Part shown: piece by piece, positions 30,262-39,211 of the stretch
How positions within the stretch are numbered: position 1 is the stretch's first letter
How the letters are laid out: the number at the start of each line of letters is the position of its first letter
Origin: DATFMH01 sp035267045
GTDB taxonomy: Bacteria > Bacteroidota > Rhodothermia > Balneolales > DATFMH01
Reading direction: 5' to 3'
Assembly (NCBI GenBank): GCA_035267045.1
Contig: DATFMH010000069.1
Span: 10,360-74,359, forward strand
Length of the DNA: 64,000 nucleotides
Program-made: the position numbers and the translations under genes
The notes under the pieces: generated by a model
The model's input: the letters and a program-made list of their open reading frames with translations, nothing else
What the model was told of the DNA's origin: nothing
The model's database searches: none

Positions 30262-30527
30262 GTATCAGCCGCTTTTTTGTTGAGGTATACTGATCTTAGA
30301 ATCCTTATGTTCTGATAATAGTAAATCATAATAAAAGATTTCCATAATCTTTGCTTAATTGTTGTCAGTTATTTATAGATATACTGTTGATGAAACCTAT
30401 TGATAATATTACGGAAGAGGATTACCACGTCCCACAGGGCATCGAAATGACAGTCAGGACGTTTTATTTATTCTTTACCAGGTAAAGAATTCAACTGATA
30501 CTATTTACGGATAACTGCTCACTGCTA

Positions 30528-32069
30528 TTATCCCATCCAGCCCTGCCGGTCGAGGCTTCGATATTGAATGGCTTCGGCGACATGGGAGGTCTTTATACCC
30601 TCCGAAAAGTCAAGATCCGCTATCGTGCGGGATACTTTTAGTATACGATCATAAGCACGTGCCGATAATCCAAATTTATCGATCGCCTTTTTCAATAGTT
30701 CGGAACTGTTTTTTTCAATTCGACACATTTTGCGCACCATACGGGTACTCATTTGTGCATTACAATAAATCCCTTTCATACCCAGAAACCTTTTCGTCTG
30801 AATTTCTCTTGCCCTGACCACCCGTTCCCGGATACAATCCGATGTTTCCCCACTTGACCTGCTGCTCAATTCCTCGTAACTGACTTTATTGACTTCGATA
30901 TGCAAATCTATACGATCGAGCAAAGGCCCGCTTATTTTACTCAGATACCGTTGCATCTGCACCGGTGAGGTTCCATTGGGATTATCCGGATCGTACCAAT
31001 CGCCCGTCGGTGACGGATTCATGGATGCGACCAGCATTATTTTACTCGGATAGCTAACACTCATTCGGGCTCTCGATATGGAAACATGTCCGTCTTCAAG
31101 CGGCTGACGCAATACTTCCAGGGCACTTCGTTTAAATTCCGGCAATTCATCCAGAAAAAGGACACCGTTATGTGCCAGGGATATTTCACCAGGCATTGGA
31201 ATACTTCCCCCGCCTACTAACGCAACATCCGAAACCGTGTGGTGGGGAGATCGAAAGGGGCGTTGTGACACCAGGCCCTTGCCCTCCGGTAAAATACCGG
31301 CCACCGAATGTATTTTCGTTGTTTCGAGTGCTTCATCCAGGTTGACCGGAGGCAGGATCGTTGGAAGCCTCTTCGCCAGCATGGTTTTTCCTGAACCCGG
31401 CGGACCCACCATGATAATGTTGTGTCCCCCGGCAGCAGCCACTTCCATCGCTCGTTTTACATTCTCCTGGCCTTTCACATCCCTGAAATCCACCACGTTC
31501 TTTGACTGGCTGTCGCGAAAAAATTGGTCGACATCCAGATTCACCGGAACATATTTTTCATTCCCCTGCAACCATTTTATGACCTGATGCAGATGTTTAA
31601 AAGCATAAACATCAATTCCTTTTACAACAGCTGCTTCAAAACCATTGGGTTCAGGGACGATGATATTTTCGAGGCCTTGTTTTTGCGCTTCCACAGCTAT
31701 TGGAAGAACACCTTTCACCGGACGTAAATGTCCATCCAATGCCAATTCCCCGAGTATCAGCGTGGTCTTCAATTTTTGAGTTTTCAATTGTCTCGATGCA
31801 GCCAGGAATCCTACAGCTATCGGCAGATCGAAAGCACTGCCTTCTTTGGGTAGATCCGCCGGGGCCAGGTTAACCGTAATACGTCCTCTCGGCATTTCAT
31901 ATGATGAATTTTTTAATGCCGCCTCGATACGATCACGCGATTCACTGATCGAACGGTCCGGTAACCCTACCAGGAAATACTTCGGCATACCGGCACTAAT
32001 ATTCGTTTCCACATCAATTAAATGGGCATCCACACCATAAGTTGAGGCACAAAATACGTGAGCAAGCAT
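30528..32069 (-). CDS. comM: ComM/YifB-type Mg-chelatase-like AAA+ protein
   Basis: 513 residues. The N-terminal domain (~1-170) is of the Lon-protease-like fold. A AAA+ module follows, with Walker A GPPGSGKTM (near 223), the sensor SMNPSPTG and the C-terminal lid. ComM is a hexameric helicase that aids branch migration during natural-transformation recombination and is widespread in non-competent bacteria too. It is divergent from the DUF4342 gene, 89 bases away. Confidence 0.93.
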   Translation of the reverse strand: MLAHVFCASTYGVDAHLIDVETNISAGMPKYFLVGLPDRSISESRDRIEAALKNSSYEMPRGRITVNLAPADLPKEGSAFDLPIAVGFLAASRQLKTQKLKTTLILGELALDGHLRPVKGVLPIAVEAQKQGLENIIVPEPNGFEAAVVKGIDVYAFKHLHQVIKWLQGNEKYVPVNLDVDQFFRDSQSKNVVDFRDVKGQENVKRAMEVAAAGGHNIIMVGPPGSGKTMLAKRLPTILPPVNLDEALETTKIHSVAGILPEGKGLVSQRPFRSPHHTVSDVALVGGGSIPMPGEISLAHNGVLFLDELPEFKRSALEVLRQPLEDGHVSISRARMSVSYPSKIMLVASMNPSPTGDWYDPDNPNGTSPVQMQRYLSKISGPLLDRIDLHIEVNKVSYEELSSRSSGETSDCIRERVVRAREIQTKRFLGMKGIYCNAQMSTRMVRKMCRIEKNSSELLKKAIDKFGLSARAYDRILKVSRTIADLDFSEGIKTSHVAEAIQYRSLDRQGWMG

Positions 32070-32158
32070 AATTTGAATCTTTTATAACTGCTTTTCGTAA
32101 TAAGACTATAAAGAGGTGAAACCCTTACACTATTTTTGAAAATAAAACGCGTAAAGTC

Positions 32159-32575
32159 ATGAGCAAAACAATAATTGAAGAAATCAGAATTAGCGGCGAC
32201 AAACTAATAAGCAAAGTCAAACAGATTCTGAAAGAGGGAAACATTCGCCGTATTATTATTAAAAATGATGATGGAGATGTACTTCTGGATGTACCTCTCA
32301 CAATAGGTGTAGCAGGATTTGGAACATCACTCCTTGCTATGGGTCCACTTATTACAGCGCTCGGTGCTTTCGCTTTATTCTATAATGATTATAACATAGT
32401 TGTTGAGAGAGAACCCAATGAAGAAAACGAAGTAGAAGCCGAAATCATCAACATCGAGGATGAAGACGAAGATGAGGATGAAGACGAGGACGAAAGCGAC
32501 AATTCTTCAGACAAGAAAAAGAAGGCCAATAAAGATGAAGATGACGAAGACGAGGATGAAGATAATGATGGTTAA
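32159..32575 (+). CDS. DUF4342 protein with an acidic tail
   Basis: 138 residues. Residues 1-85 match DUF4342: an amphipathic helix (KLISKVKQILKEG), a DDGDVLLDVPLTIGV strand pair and a hydrophobic stretch (LAMGPLITALGAFALF) that may lie in or on a membrane. The last ~45 residues are almost purely Asp/Glu with some Lys (EDEDEDEDED), a simple acidic tract made of GAT/GAC/GAG/GAA codons. Function unknown. The strong terminator at 32610 ends the gene. Confidence 0.8.
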   Translation: MSKTIIEEIRISGDKLISKVKQILKEGNIRRIIIKNDDGDVLLDVPLTIGVAGFGTSLLAMGPLITALGAFALFYNDYNIVVEREPNEENEVEAEIINIEDEDEDEDEDEDESDNSSDKKKKANKDEDDEDEDEDNDG

Positions 32576-32609
32576 AATCTTAAAATAAGCTTAGGTATTT
32601 CATCCTTAA

Positions 32610-32645
32610 AAAAAGGCTTCTTAAGATATCTTAAGAAGCCTTTTT
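32610..32645. terminator. Bidirectional terminator
   Basis: A 36-base perfect palindrome (AAAAAGGCTTCTTAAGAT, then its complement) with A-run on one side and T-run on the other, between the DUF4342 gene (+) and trxB (-). Works as an intrinsic terminator for both. Confidence 0.85.
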
Positions 32646-32672
32646 AATACAATTTATTACGTAATTTGAATT

Positions 32673-33653
32673 TTACTTTTTATCAGCTACGGCTTCTGTT
32701 TCTTCTGCCGTTTCCATCTCACCTAACCATCTTTCGGCATCGATAGCAGCCATACAACCGGATCCTGCGGCAGTAACGGCCTGACGATATTGGCTGTCCT
32801 GGGCATCACCACAGGCGAAAATACCGGGGAAATTGGTTTTGGAACTCTTATTCTTTGTCTGAATATACCCGACATCATCCATATCCAACACGTCCTTAAA
32901 CAGGTCGGTATTTGGTTTGTGTCCAATAGCTATAAATACACCGGTCACATCATTAAGAGTTGTTTTTTCACCGGTCTTAACGTTTTTGATAACGACACCC
33001 TCAACCGTTTTTTCACCCAGCACTTCATCTAATTCGCTCTCCCACATCATTTCAGCTTTAGGGTTATTAAAAAGACGATGCTGCATTGCTTTGGATGCAC
33101 GGAGTTCATCACGACGGTGGACCACAGTCACTTTACTGGCAAACTTGGTCAGGAAGGTTGCTTCTTCCATAGCCGTATCGCCACCACCGACAACGATCAC
33201 GTGCTGATCTCTGAAGAAAGCACCGTCGCAAGTAGCACAAGCGGATACGCCAAACCCACGCAAACGTTGCTCACTTTCAAGGCCCAGCCATTTGGCAGAA
33301 GCACCTGTTGATACAATGATAGATTCCGCGAAAATTTCCGTATCCTCATCCACTGTGATTTTAAATGGACGTTCACCAAATTCGATGTCGGTTACCATGC
33401 CATACCGGGCGTCGGCACCAAATCGTTTAGCCTGTTCACGGAATAGATCCATCATTTTAGGACCCATAACTCCTTCTGGAAATCCGGGATAATTTTCCAC
33501 ATCCGTAGTTGTCATAAGCTGACCACCCGGTTCGGGGCCTTCAAATACTAATGGTTTTAAGTCGGCGCGAGCCGCATAAATGGCAGCCGTTAATCCGGCA
33601 GGGCCACTGCCGACAATTACGACTTTAAATGTTTTACCTGCAATATCTTCCAT
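32673..33653 (-). CDS. trxB: Thioredoxin reductase
   Basis: 326 residues. FAD motif GSGPAG near residue 15, the redox pair CATC (C139, C142), NADPH motif GGGDTAMEEA and FAD-binding GDAQD near the C-terminus. Length fits low-molecular-weight bacterial TrxB. The C-terminal tail (ETAEETEAVADKK) is charged. It reduces thioredoxin with NADPH in the cytosol; 574 bases separate it from the divergent pntAA. Confidence 0.96.
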   Translation of the reverse strand: MEDIAGKTFKVVIVGSGPAGLTAAIYAARADLKPLVFEGPEPGGQLMTTTDVENYPGFPEGVMGPKMMDLFREQAKRFGADARYGMVTDIEFGERPFKITVDEDTEIFAESIIVSTGASAKWLGLESEQRLRGFGVSACATCDGAFFRDQHVIVVGGGDTAMEEATFLTKFASKVTVVHRRDELRASKAMQHRLFNNPKAEMMWESELDEVLGEKTVEGVVIKNVKTGEKTTLNDVTGVFIAIGHKPNTDLFKDVLDMDDVGYIQTKNKSSKTNFPGIFACGDAQDSQYRQAVTAAGSGCMAAIDAERWLGEMETAEETEAVADKK

Positions 33654-34227
33654 TTTGAAATTATTTACTATTTTGGATTTCTAATTTACTAATATAACTA
33701 TATACTCATTTAATTATAAAATATCTTTCACACCCGTAACGATTTTTGCTCCTGAAAATTCTCATATAAACCGGTACTCATTATAATATTAAATATGTAT
33801 GTGCTTCTTATGAAGATTTAACTGTAATCAAAGATGCCAGATTTTACAGAGCGTTGTCAAGAGTAAAGAATTTATAACTATTTTTATGACATTCAGTCTT
33901 AACGAGGCACTATCCCGTTACGTAAAAACTGTAACTGCAACTGTTTTCTAATCACTAATCGTTACCTTACTTAGATTTAATATAAATTTCATAGGCAAAA
34001 AGTAAATTTTCAGTGCATTTAAATCTTTCATTAATAATTAAGAGTTTCTTATCTTAAATATTAATTATTAGTTAGAAAATTGTAATCAAGGGAGAAAGTA
34101 TAAAAAAACGCTTTTTATAATCCCTGTTACATTAAACACTTACATATAAAAAAATATTGGCAATTCTATTTGTTTTATATATGTTTGCATAGCAACAAAT
34201 TTTATTCACATAAAAATATAGAAAATC
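33654..34227. other. Divergent promoter region of trxB and pnt
   Basis: This 574-base AT-rich spacer has no plausible gene. The main site is a promoter-like element at 34157-34187. The rest is unremarkable. Confidence 0.5.
34157..34187 (+). promoter_or_regulatory. Candidate Bacteroidota-type promoter of the pnt operon
   Basis: TTGG (34157-34160) and TATGTTTG (34180-34187) are 19 bases apart and match the TTTG / TAnnTTTG pattern of the primary sigma factor in Bacteroidota. It lies about 40 bases upstream of the pntAA GTG start. Confidence 0.45.
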
Positions 34228-35361
34228 GTGAAAGTCGTTGTTTTAAAAGAAACTATTCCCGGCGAAACGAGAGTCGCTCTAAGTCCAGAGACGGTATCAA
34301 GCCTCATTCAGAAAAATGGACTCGAAGTTCTCGTGGAAAAAGACGCTGGCAAACAAGCCGCGTTTCCCGATCGGGACTATGAAAAAGCTGGTGCAAAGAT
34401 TGTACCAGATGTTAAAGAACTATACAATTCTGCAGATATTTTGCTAAAAGTGCAGAAACCCACCGAAGAAGAGATAAAAATGATGAAGCCGGGAACGGCT
34501 TTGGTCTGCTTTCTTTGGGCATTATACGACAAAAAGCTTGTCGATCAATTAAAAGATGCCAAAATTACAGCATTCGGTGTGGATGCCATTCCCCGTATCT
34601 CCAGGGCCCAAAATATGGACGCTCTATCATCTATGAGTTCCATAAGCGGATATAAATCTGTACTGATTGCCGCCAATTCACTAGGTAAATATATGCCTAT
34701 GATGATGACTGCAGCCGGTACAATCCCTCCCGCAAAGGTCCTGATATTAGGAGCAGGTGTCGCAGGATTGCAGGCAATTGCCACCGCCCGGAGACTCGGA
34801 GCCGTCGTTGAAGCATTCGACGTACGACCGGCCGTAAAAGAGCAGGTTGAAAGTCTCGGAGCTAAATTTGTGGAAGTCGAATTAGAAGAGCAAGAGACTG
34901 AAACAAAAGGTGGTTACGCAAAAGAACTTTCCAGGGAAAGTCAGGAAAAGCAAAAAGAAGCAATTCATAAACATGCCAAAAAATCGGATGTTGTCATTAC
35001 AACGGCATTAATCCCCGGCAAACCCGCTCCAAAATTGATAACAAAGGAAATGGTTGCCGATATGACAACCGGTTCGGTTATCGTGGACCTTGCTTCTGAA
35101 CAGGGGGGTAACTGTGAACTCACCAAACCAGGTGAAATAGCAGTTGAAAACGGCGTCTTTATTCACGGCCCGTTAAACATACCCGGTATGATGGCTGAAC
35201 ATGCCAGTCACCTTTATGCTAAGAACATTTCCGCCTTATTGACACATCTGATTAAGGAAGGTGAATTGAATCTCGATTTTGAAGATGAAATCACCCAGTA
35301 TACAACCATTACACATAATGGTGAGATAATCAGCCCGGTCATTAAAAAAGGTGAGATGTAA
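34228..35361 (+). CDS. pntAA: NAD(P) transhydrogenase alpha subunit part 1 (PntAA)
   Basis: 377 residues, GTG start. N-terminal alanine dehydrogenase/PNT domain (VLKETIPGETRVALSPETV) and the NAD-binding domain with GAGVAGLQA near 173, DVRPAVKEQV and IIDLASEQGG-like (VIVDLASEQGGNCEL). It is the soluble dI domain of the proton-pumping transhydrogenase. First gene of pntAA-pntAB-pntB, a split arrangement common outside enterobacteria. Confidence 0.95.
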   Translation: MKVVVLKETIPGETRVALSPETVSSLIQKNGLEVLVEKDAGKQAAFPDRDYEKAGAKIVPDVKELYNSADILLKVQKPTEEEIKMMKPGTALVCFLWALYDKKLVDQLKDAKITAFGVDAIPRISRAQNMDALSSMSSISGYKSVLIAANSLGKYMPMMMTAAGTIPPAKVLILGAGVAGLQAIATARRLGAVVEAFDVRPAVKEQVESLGAKFVEVELEEQETETKGGYAKELSRESQEKQKEAIHKHAKKSDVVITTALIPGKPAPKLITKEMVADMTTGSVIVDLASEQGGNCELTKPGEIAVENGVFIHGPLNIPGMMAEHASHLYAKNISALLTHLIKEGELNLDFEDEITQYTTITHNGEIISPVIKKGEM

Positions 35362-35414
35362 TAATCCCGGAGTAACTATTCATTTATTCCAAATAATGAT
35401 TGGAGTGTAATTAT

Positions 35415-35705
35415 ATGTCAAGTCTATTATTTAATATTTACATATTTGTCCTGGCAAGCTTCGTGGGGTTTGAGGTAATCTCAAAAGTACCCACAACTTT
35501 GCACACACCACTGATGTCAGGATCAAATGCTATTTCGGGTATTACCATTGTTGGAGCCCTGGTAATAGCCGGAGAAGCGAGTGGTACCCTGTCTACAGTT
35601 ATAGGGCTTTTTGCAATAATTTTTGCAACGATAAACGTGGTTGGTGGTTTTGTTGTTACCGACCGTATGCTACAAATGTTTAAAAAGAAGGATGATCAAA
35701 AATGA
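35415..35705 (+). CDS. pntAB: NAD(P) transhydrogenase alpha subunit part 2 (PntAB)
   Basis: 96 residues; ATG at 35415 follows TTGGAG, so I prefer it to the TTG at 35400. Three membrane helices (LLFNIYIFVLASFVGFEVIS; SGITIVGALVIAG; TVIGLFAIIFATINVVGGF) form part of the proton channel. TLHTPLMSGSNAISG is the conserved loop. Overlaps pntB by ATGA. Confidence 0.95.
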   Translation: MSSLLFNIYIFVLASFVGFEVISKVPTTLHTPLMSGSNAISGITIVGALVIAGEASGTLSTVIGLFAIIFATINVVGGFVVTDRMLQMFKKKDDQK

Positions 35706-37126
35706 GCAACTTTTTACCAGAATCCTTACAAGTATTTGTTCCGGATACGGTCCAGATTGTCTACATCATAGCTATTACGCTGTTTATTTATGGCTTAAAG
35801 AAATTAAGTTCACCAGCTACAGCACGGAACGGTAACCTTTTAGCGGCCCTCGGTATGTTTTTGGGCGTAATTGTTACCTTACTGGATCGTCAGATTGTTA
35901 GTTTTGAATATATTATTGTTGGTATCATCGTAGGTAGTTTAATCGGGGTGGTATCAGCCAGGAAAGTCAAAATGACGGCCATGCCAGAAATGGTGGCCAT
36001 ATTCAATGGTTTCGGCGGTGCTGCCTCTGCATTGGTTGCCGTCGGCGAATATATGAGAACCGTAAATCCTGCCACACTGGCCATCAATGATTTGGTCACA
36101 CTGGGATTGAGTGTCCTGGTTGGAGCCGTGACGTTTACAGGAAGTTTCATTGCTTTCGGTAAGTTACGCGGTTTCGTAGCTGGCAAGCCAATCGTGTATG
36201 CAGGACAAAAGATCGTGAGTGGTATTATCGGCCTGATTATACTTGGTAGTGTTGTAATGCTCGTTATAGAACCAGCTTCTATTAATTACCTCTGGATCAA
36301 CGCCGCACTTTCACTGATTCTCGGTATCCTGCTTGTGATTCCGATTGGTGGTGCCGATATGCCGGTTGTTATTGCACTGTTAAACTCCTATTCCGGTATT
36401 GCAGCCATGTTAACAGGTTTTGTTCTTAACAATAACCTGCTTATCGTCAGTGGTGCATTAGTCGGTGCATCCGGAATTATTCTTTCGAATATCATGTGCC
36501 AGGCCATGAACCGGAGTCTCGGAAACGTTCTCTTCGGTGCATTCGGATCGGATGGTACAGCAATTGCCGGCGGCGGAGATGCTGATTATGACAAATCCGT
36601 TCGTGAAGCAAAAGCTGATGACGTCGCAGTAATGACAGCCTATGCTCAACGCGTAGTTGTCGTTCCCGGTTACGGTCTCGCCGTAGCCCAGGCACAACAC
36701 GTTATTCGTGAAGTGGCTAATTTGTTGGAAGAAAAAGGTGTGGATGTTAAATACGGTATCCACCCGGTTGCCGGACGTATGCCGGGCCACATGAACGTTC
36801 TACTGGCTGAAGCCAACGTGCCTTATCCACAGCTTTATGATATGGATGATATCAATCCGGAATTCGAACGGACGGATGTTGTACTCGTAATTGGTGCTAA
36901 CGACGTTGTAAATCCGGCTGCTCGTACCAATCCCGGTAGCCCGATTTACGGTATGCCGATATTGAATGTCGATGAGGCCAAAACGGTTGTCGTTCTGAAA
37001 AGAAGTTTGAATCCCGGTTTTGCCGGTATTGATAACGAACTGTTCTATAAGGATAACACATATATGTTCTTTGGCGATGCCAAGAAATCACTGACAGCTC
37101 TTGCTAGCGCCATTAAAGAACTATAA
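35702..37126 (+). CDS. pntB: NAD(P) transhydrogenase beta subunit (PntB)
   Basis: 474 residues, starting in the ATGA overlap with pntAB. About nine membrane helices in the first ~260 residues, then the NADP-binding dIII domain with VVPGYGLAVAQAQH and the GANDVVNPAA loop. With PntAA/PntAB it couples proton flow to hydride transfer between NADH and NADP+, so it supplies NADPH, including to the nearby TrxB. Followed by a clear terminator. Confidence 0.96.
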   Translation: MSNFLPESLQVFVPDTVQIVYIIAITLFIYGLKKLSSPATARNGNLLAALGMFLGVIVTLLDRQIVSFEYIIVGIIVGSLIGVVSARKVKMTAMPEMVAIFNGFGGAASALVAVGEYMRTVNPATLAINDLVTLGLSVLVGAVTFTGSFIAFGKLRGFVAGKPIVYAGQKIVSGIIGLIILGSVVMLVIEPASINYLWINAALSLILGILLVIPIGGADMPVVIALLNSYSGIAAMLTGFVLNNNLLIVSGALVGASGIILSNIMCQAMNRSLGNVLFGAFGSDGTAIAGGGDADYDKSVREAKADDVAVMTAYAQRVVVVPGYGLAVAQAQHVIREVANLLEEKGVDVKYGIHPVAGRMPGHMNVLLAEANVPYPQLYDMDDINPEFERTDVVLVIGANDVVNPAARTNPGSPIYGMPILNVDEAKTVVVLKRSLNPGFAGIDNELFYKDNTYMFFGDAKKSLTALASAIKEL

Positions 37127-37149
37127 AATCTAATTTTTAGATCTTTTAA

Positions 37150-37184
37150 GAGGGACCGTACTTATTACGATCCCTCTTTTTTTT
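37150..37184 (+). terminator. Intrinsic terminator of the pnt operon
   Basis: GAGGGACCGT / ACGATCCCTC form a 10-base stem with one mismatch around ACTTATT, followed by eight T. Confidence 0.9.
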
Positions 37185-37326
37185 CTTACAAATCCGTTAT
37201 CAAGGCAAAAAATATACACATCCCACTCCAAAAACTTTATCCGTTTAATCGCATTACTTATAAAAATTAGTTATATATATTTTTAACAAAGACAATTACT
37301 TGTAATACATATAGATATATATCATA

Positions 37327-38109
37327 ATGAAAAAGATACTTTTATCATTTATACTTATCATAGGATTAATCGGCTGTAAATCTTCCAGCTACTCTACTTC
37401 TAATAGCAAACAACCATGCAAGGTTCTCATGAAAGAGCTTCAGGGAACGTATACCGGCGGTTGTAAAAAAGGATTAGCTAACGGCAATGGTAAAGCCATA
37501 GGAACCGATACCTATCAAGGGCATTTTAAAAAAGGATATCCCGATGGGAAAGGAACGTATACCTGGGCTTCAGGTGCCCAATACAAGGGAAAATGGGAAA
37601 AAGGTAAACAAAATGGTCTGGGATCATTTACCATAACTAAAAATGATTCATCGAGAGTAAAAAAAGGATATTGGGTTGATGGAAAATACGCAGGTAAAAA
37701 CAAACCTAAACCGCCGTATCAAATTGAAACAAAAAGAAGTATCAGTAATGTCAGATTCAGGAAGTTGTCTGATAAGGGTAATAATATTAGTCTAAGATTC
37801 ACACAAAATGGTACAGATGTCAAAAAATTTGTTAAAAATTTGTTGCTTAATGGGAATTCCGGTACTTCAAACACTTCACTAACAAACAACATCGGTTTTG
37901 ATAAGGTAGATTTCCCTTTTGAGGGAATCATTAGTTATACTATTTCCAATAGTTTCAGTATGAGCAAATTACAACCTTTGCCATTAAAGAAAAGCGGGAA
38001 TGACAATAATTCAGTTTCCAGTGATTCCAAACCAAATAGTTCAGATTGTCAATTGAAATTCGTGATTAACAAACCCGGCAACTGGGAAATTATTATCGCA
38101 AATAATTAA
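37327..38109 (+). CDS. MORN-repeat lipoprotein, copy 1
   Basis: 260 residues. A lipoprotein signal ends LIGC (Cys17). Residues ~35-105 hold about three MORN repeats (YQGHFKKGYPDGKGTYTW; YKGKWEKGKQNGLGSF). The C-terminal ~125 residues (RSISNVRFRKLSDKGN ... PGNWEIIIAN) match no family I know but recur in the next gene. An insert SGNDNNSVSSDSKPNSS is unique to this copy. Outer-membrane or periplasmic location is inferred. MORN repeats bind lipid or mark envelope proteins; role unknown. Confidence 0.8.
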   Translation: MKKILLSFILIIGLIGCKSSSYSTSNSKQPCKVLMKELQGTYTGGCKKGLANGNGKAIGTDTYQGHFKKGYPDGKGTYTWASGAQYKGKWEKGKQNGLGSFTITKNDSSRVKKGYWVDGKYAGKNKPKPPYQIETKRSISNVRFRKLSDKGNNISLRFTQNGTDVKKFVKNLLLNGNSGTSNTSLTNNIGFDKVDFPFEGIISYTISNSFSMSKLQPLPLKKSGNDNNSVSSDSKPNSSDCQLKFVINKPGNWEIIIANN

Positions 38110-38161
38110 CTGGCATTTATAGGTGATGTTATTGAGTAATGTAATTCAACACCTGGTAAAA

Positions 38162-38193
38162 AAAGGGCGTTATGTTATAACATAGTGCTCTTT
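38162..38193 (-). terminator. Hairpin related to the DUF4340 terminator
   Basis: Imperfect stem (AAAGGGCGTTATGTT / AACATAGTGCTCTTT) with a T run when read on the minus strand. It resembles 40881-40912 in sequence and in position relative to the DUF4340 sequence, so it is the terminator end of the duplicated relic. It may also end the upstream MORN gene. Confidence 0.6.
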
Positions 38194-38204
38194 AACTCAC
38201 AAAC

Positions 38205-38294
38205 GAAAATCCTGATTTCGTTTAAGAATCTGATCTTTCATGGTGGATTTATTTTTGTAAACACAGATTGATAATTACTGGCAATAAGAAGATA
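38205..38294 (-). pseudogene. Relic of the 3' end of a DUF4340 gene
   Basis: On the minus strand this reads VYKNKSTMKDQILKRNQDF, beside VFTKNKSTIKDQILKRKQDL at the C-terminus of the intact DUF4340 protein. The aligned DNA (38211-38294 and 40961-41050) is roughly 80% identical by eye. An in-frame stop, a 1-base shift and no upstream part show it is dead. The adjoining hairpin also matches the intact gene's terminator. Confidence 0.75.
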
Positions 38295-38333
38295 AAAGAC
38301 AATTGCTAATAATGAATATAATTCTATATCATC

Positions 38334-39044
38334 ATGAAAATATTACTTTTAGCATTTATACTCATCGTTGGATTAATCGGCTGTAAATCTTCCAGTTACT
38401 CAACTTCTAATAGCAAACAACCATGCAAGGTTCTTAAAAAAGAACTTCAGGAAAAATATACAGGTGGTTGTAAAAGAGGATTGGCAAATGGGGAAGGTAA
38501 AGCCGTAGGAACCGACACTTACCAGGGGCATTTCAAAAAAGGACTACCTGACGGAGAGGGTACTTATAAATGGGCTTCCGGAGCTATCTATAAGGGTGAA
38601 TGGAGCAAAGGCAAGCGGGATGGGAAAGGTACATATACCAATTCAAGTAAAAGCCAGGCCAACGCAAAAAGCGGATATTGGCGGGAAGGAAAATATCTGG
38701 GGAAAAATGAGCCCAAACCACCCTATAAAATTAATCGTAAACGAAGTATAACACGTGTAAGTTTTATAAAGATGTCTGATAAGGGTAATGACATTCACCT
38801 TTCATTCAGGCAAAACGGATCAGATTCAAAATCATTGGTTAGAAATTTATTACTTAATGGAAGCTCCGGAACATTTAATAATACTCTGACGAGTAATTTT
38901 ATAGGTTTTCAAAAAGTAAGTTTCCCGTTTAAGGGCGGCCTTGATTATTATATACCTAATAGCATGGGTTCATATAATATGGAATGCCAAATGGATTTTA
39001 CTATTAATAAACCCGGAACCTGGGAAATTACTGTGGTAAATTAA
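38334..39044 (+). CDS. MORN-repeat lipoprotein, copy 2
   Basis: 236 residues, a paralogue of the gene at 37327. The signal and lipobox (LIGC, Cys17) and residues up to ~45 are nearly identical at DNA level to copy 1, while the MORN region and C-terminal domain (RSITRVSFIKMSDKGN ... PGTWEITVVN) have drifted more. It lacks the Ser/Asn-rich insert of copy 1. Separated from copy 1 by the relic. Likely an outer-membrane-facing lipoprotein; role unknown. Confidence 0.8.
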   Translation: MKILLLAFILIVGLIGCKSSSYSTSNSKQPCKVLKKELQEKYTGGCKRGLANGEGKAVGTDTYQGHFKKGLPDGEGTYKWASGAIYKGEWSKGKRDGKGTYTNSSKSQANAKSGYWREGKYLGKNEPKPPYKINRKRSITRVSFIKMSDKGNDIHLSFRQNGSDSKSLVRNLLLNGSSGTFNNTLTSNFIGFQKVSFPFKGGLDYYIPNSMGSYNMECQMDFTINKPGTWEITVVN

Positions 39045-39184
39045 TGTGAAGCCATAGCCCCTAAAGTGGCAAACACACACCTGCCTGCAGCGAATATATC
39101 AGGAGGAATATTATAAACTTCCACTTGTTATCATTCCGATTCGGGGCAATGATTTGCAACAAACATTGGTATAGCTTTAGAAAG

Positions 39185-39209
39185 GTAAGACAGTATGAAA
39201 CCGTCTTAC
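39185..39209 (-). terminator. Possible terminator of the MFS gene
   Basis: GTAAGAC (39185-39191) and GTCTTAC (39203-39209) form a 7-base stem directly after the MFS stop on the minus strand. The following run is only partly T-rich. Confidence 0.4.
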
Positions 39210-39211
39210 AG

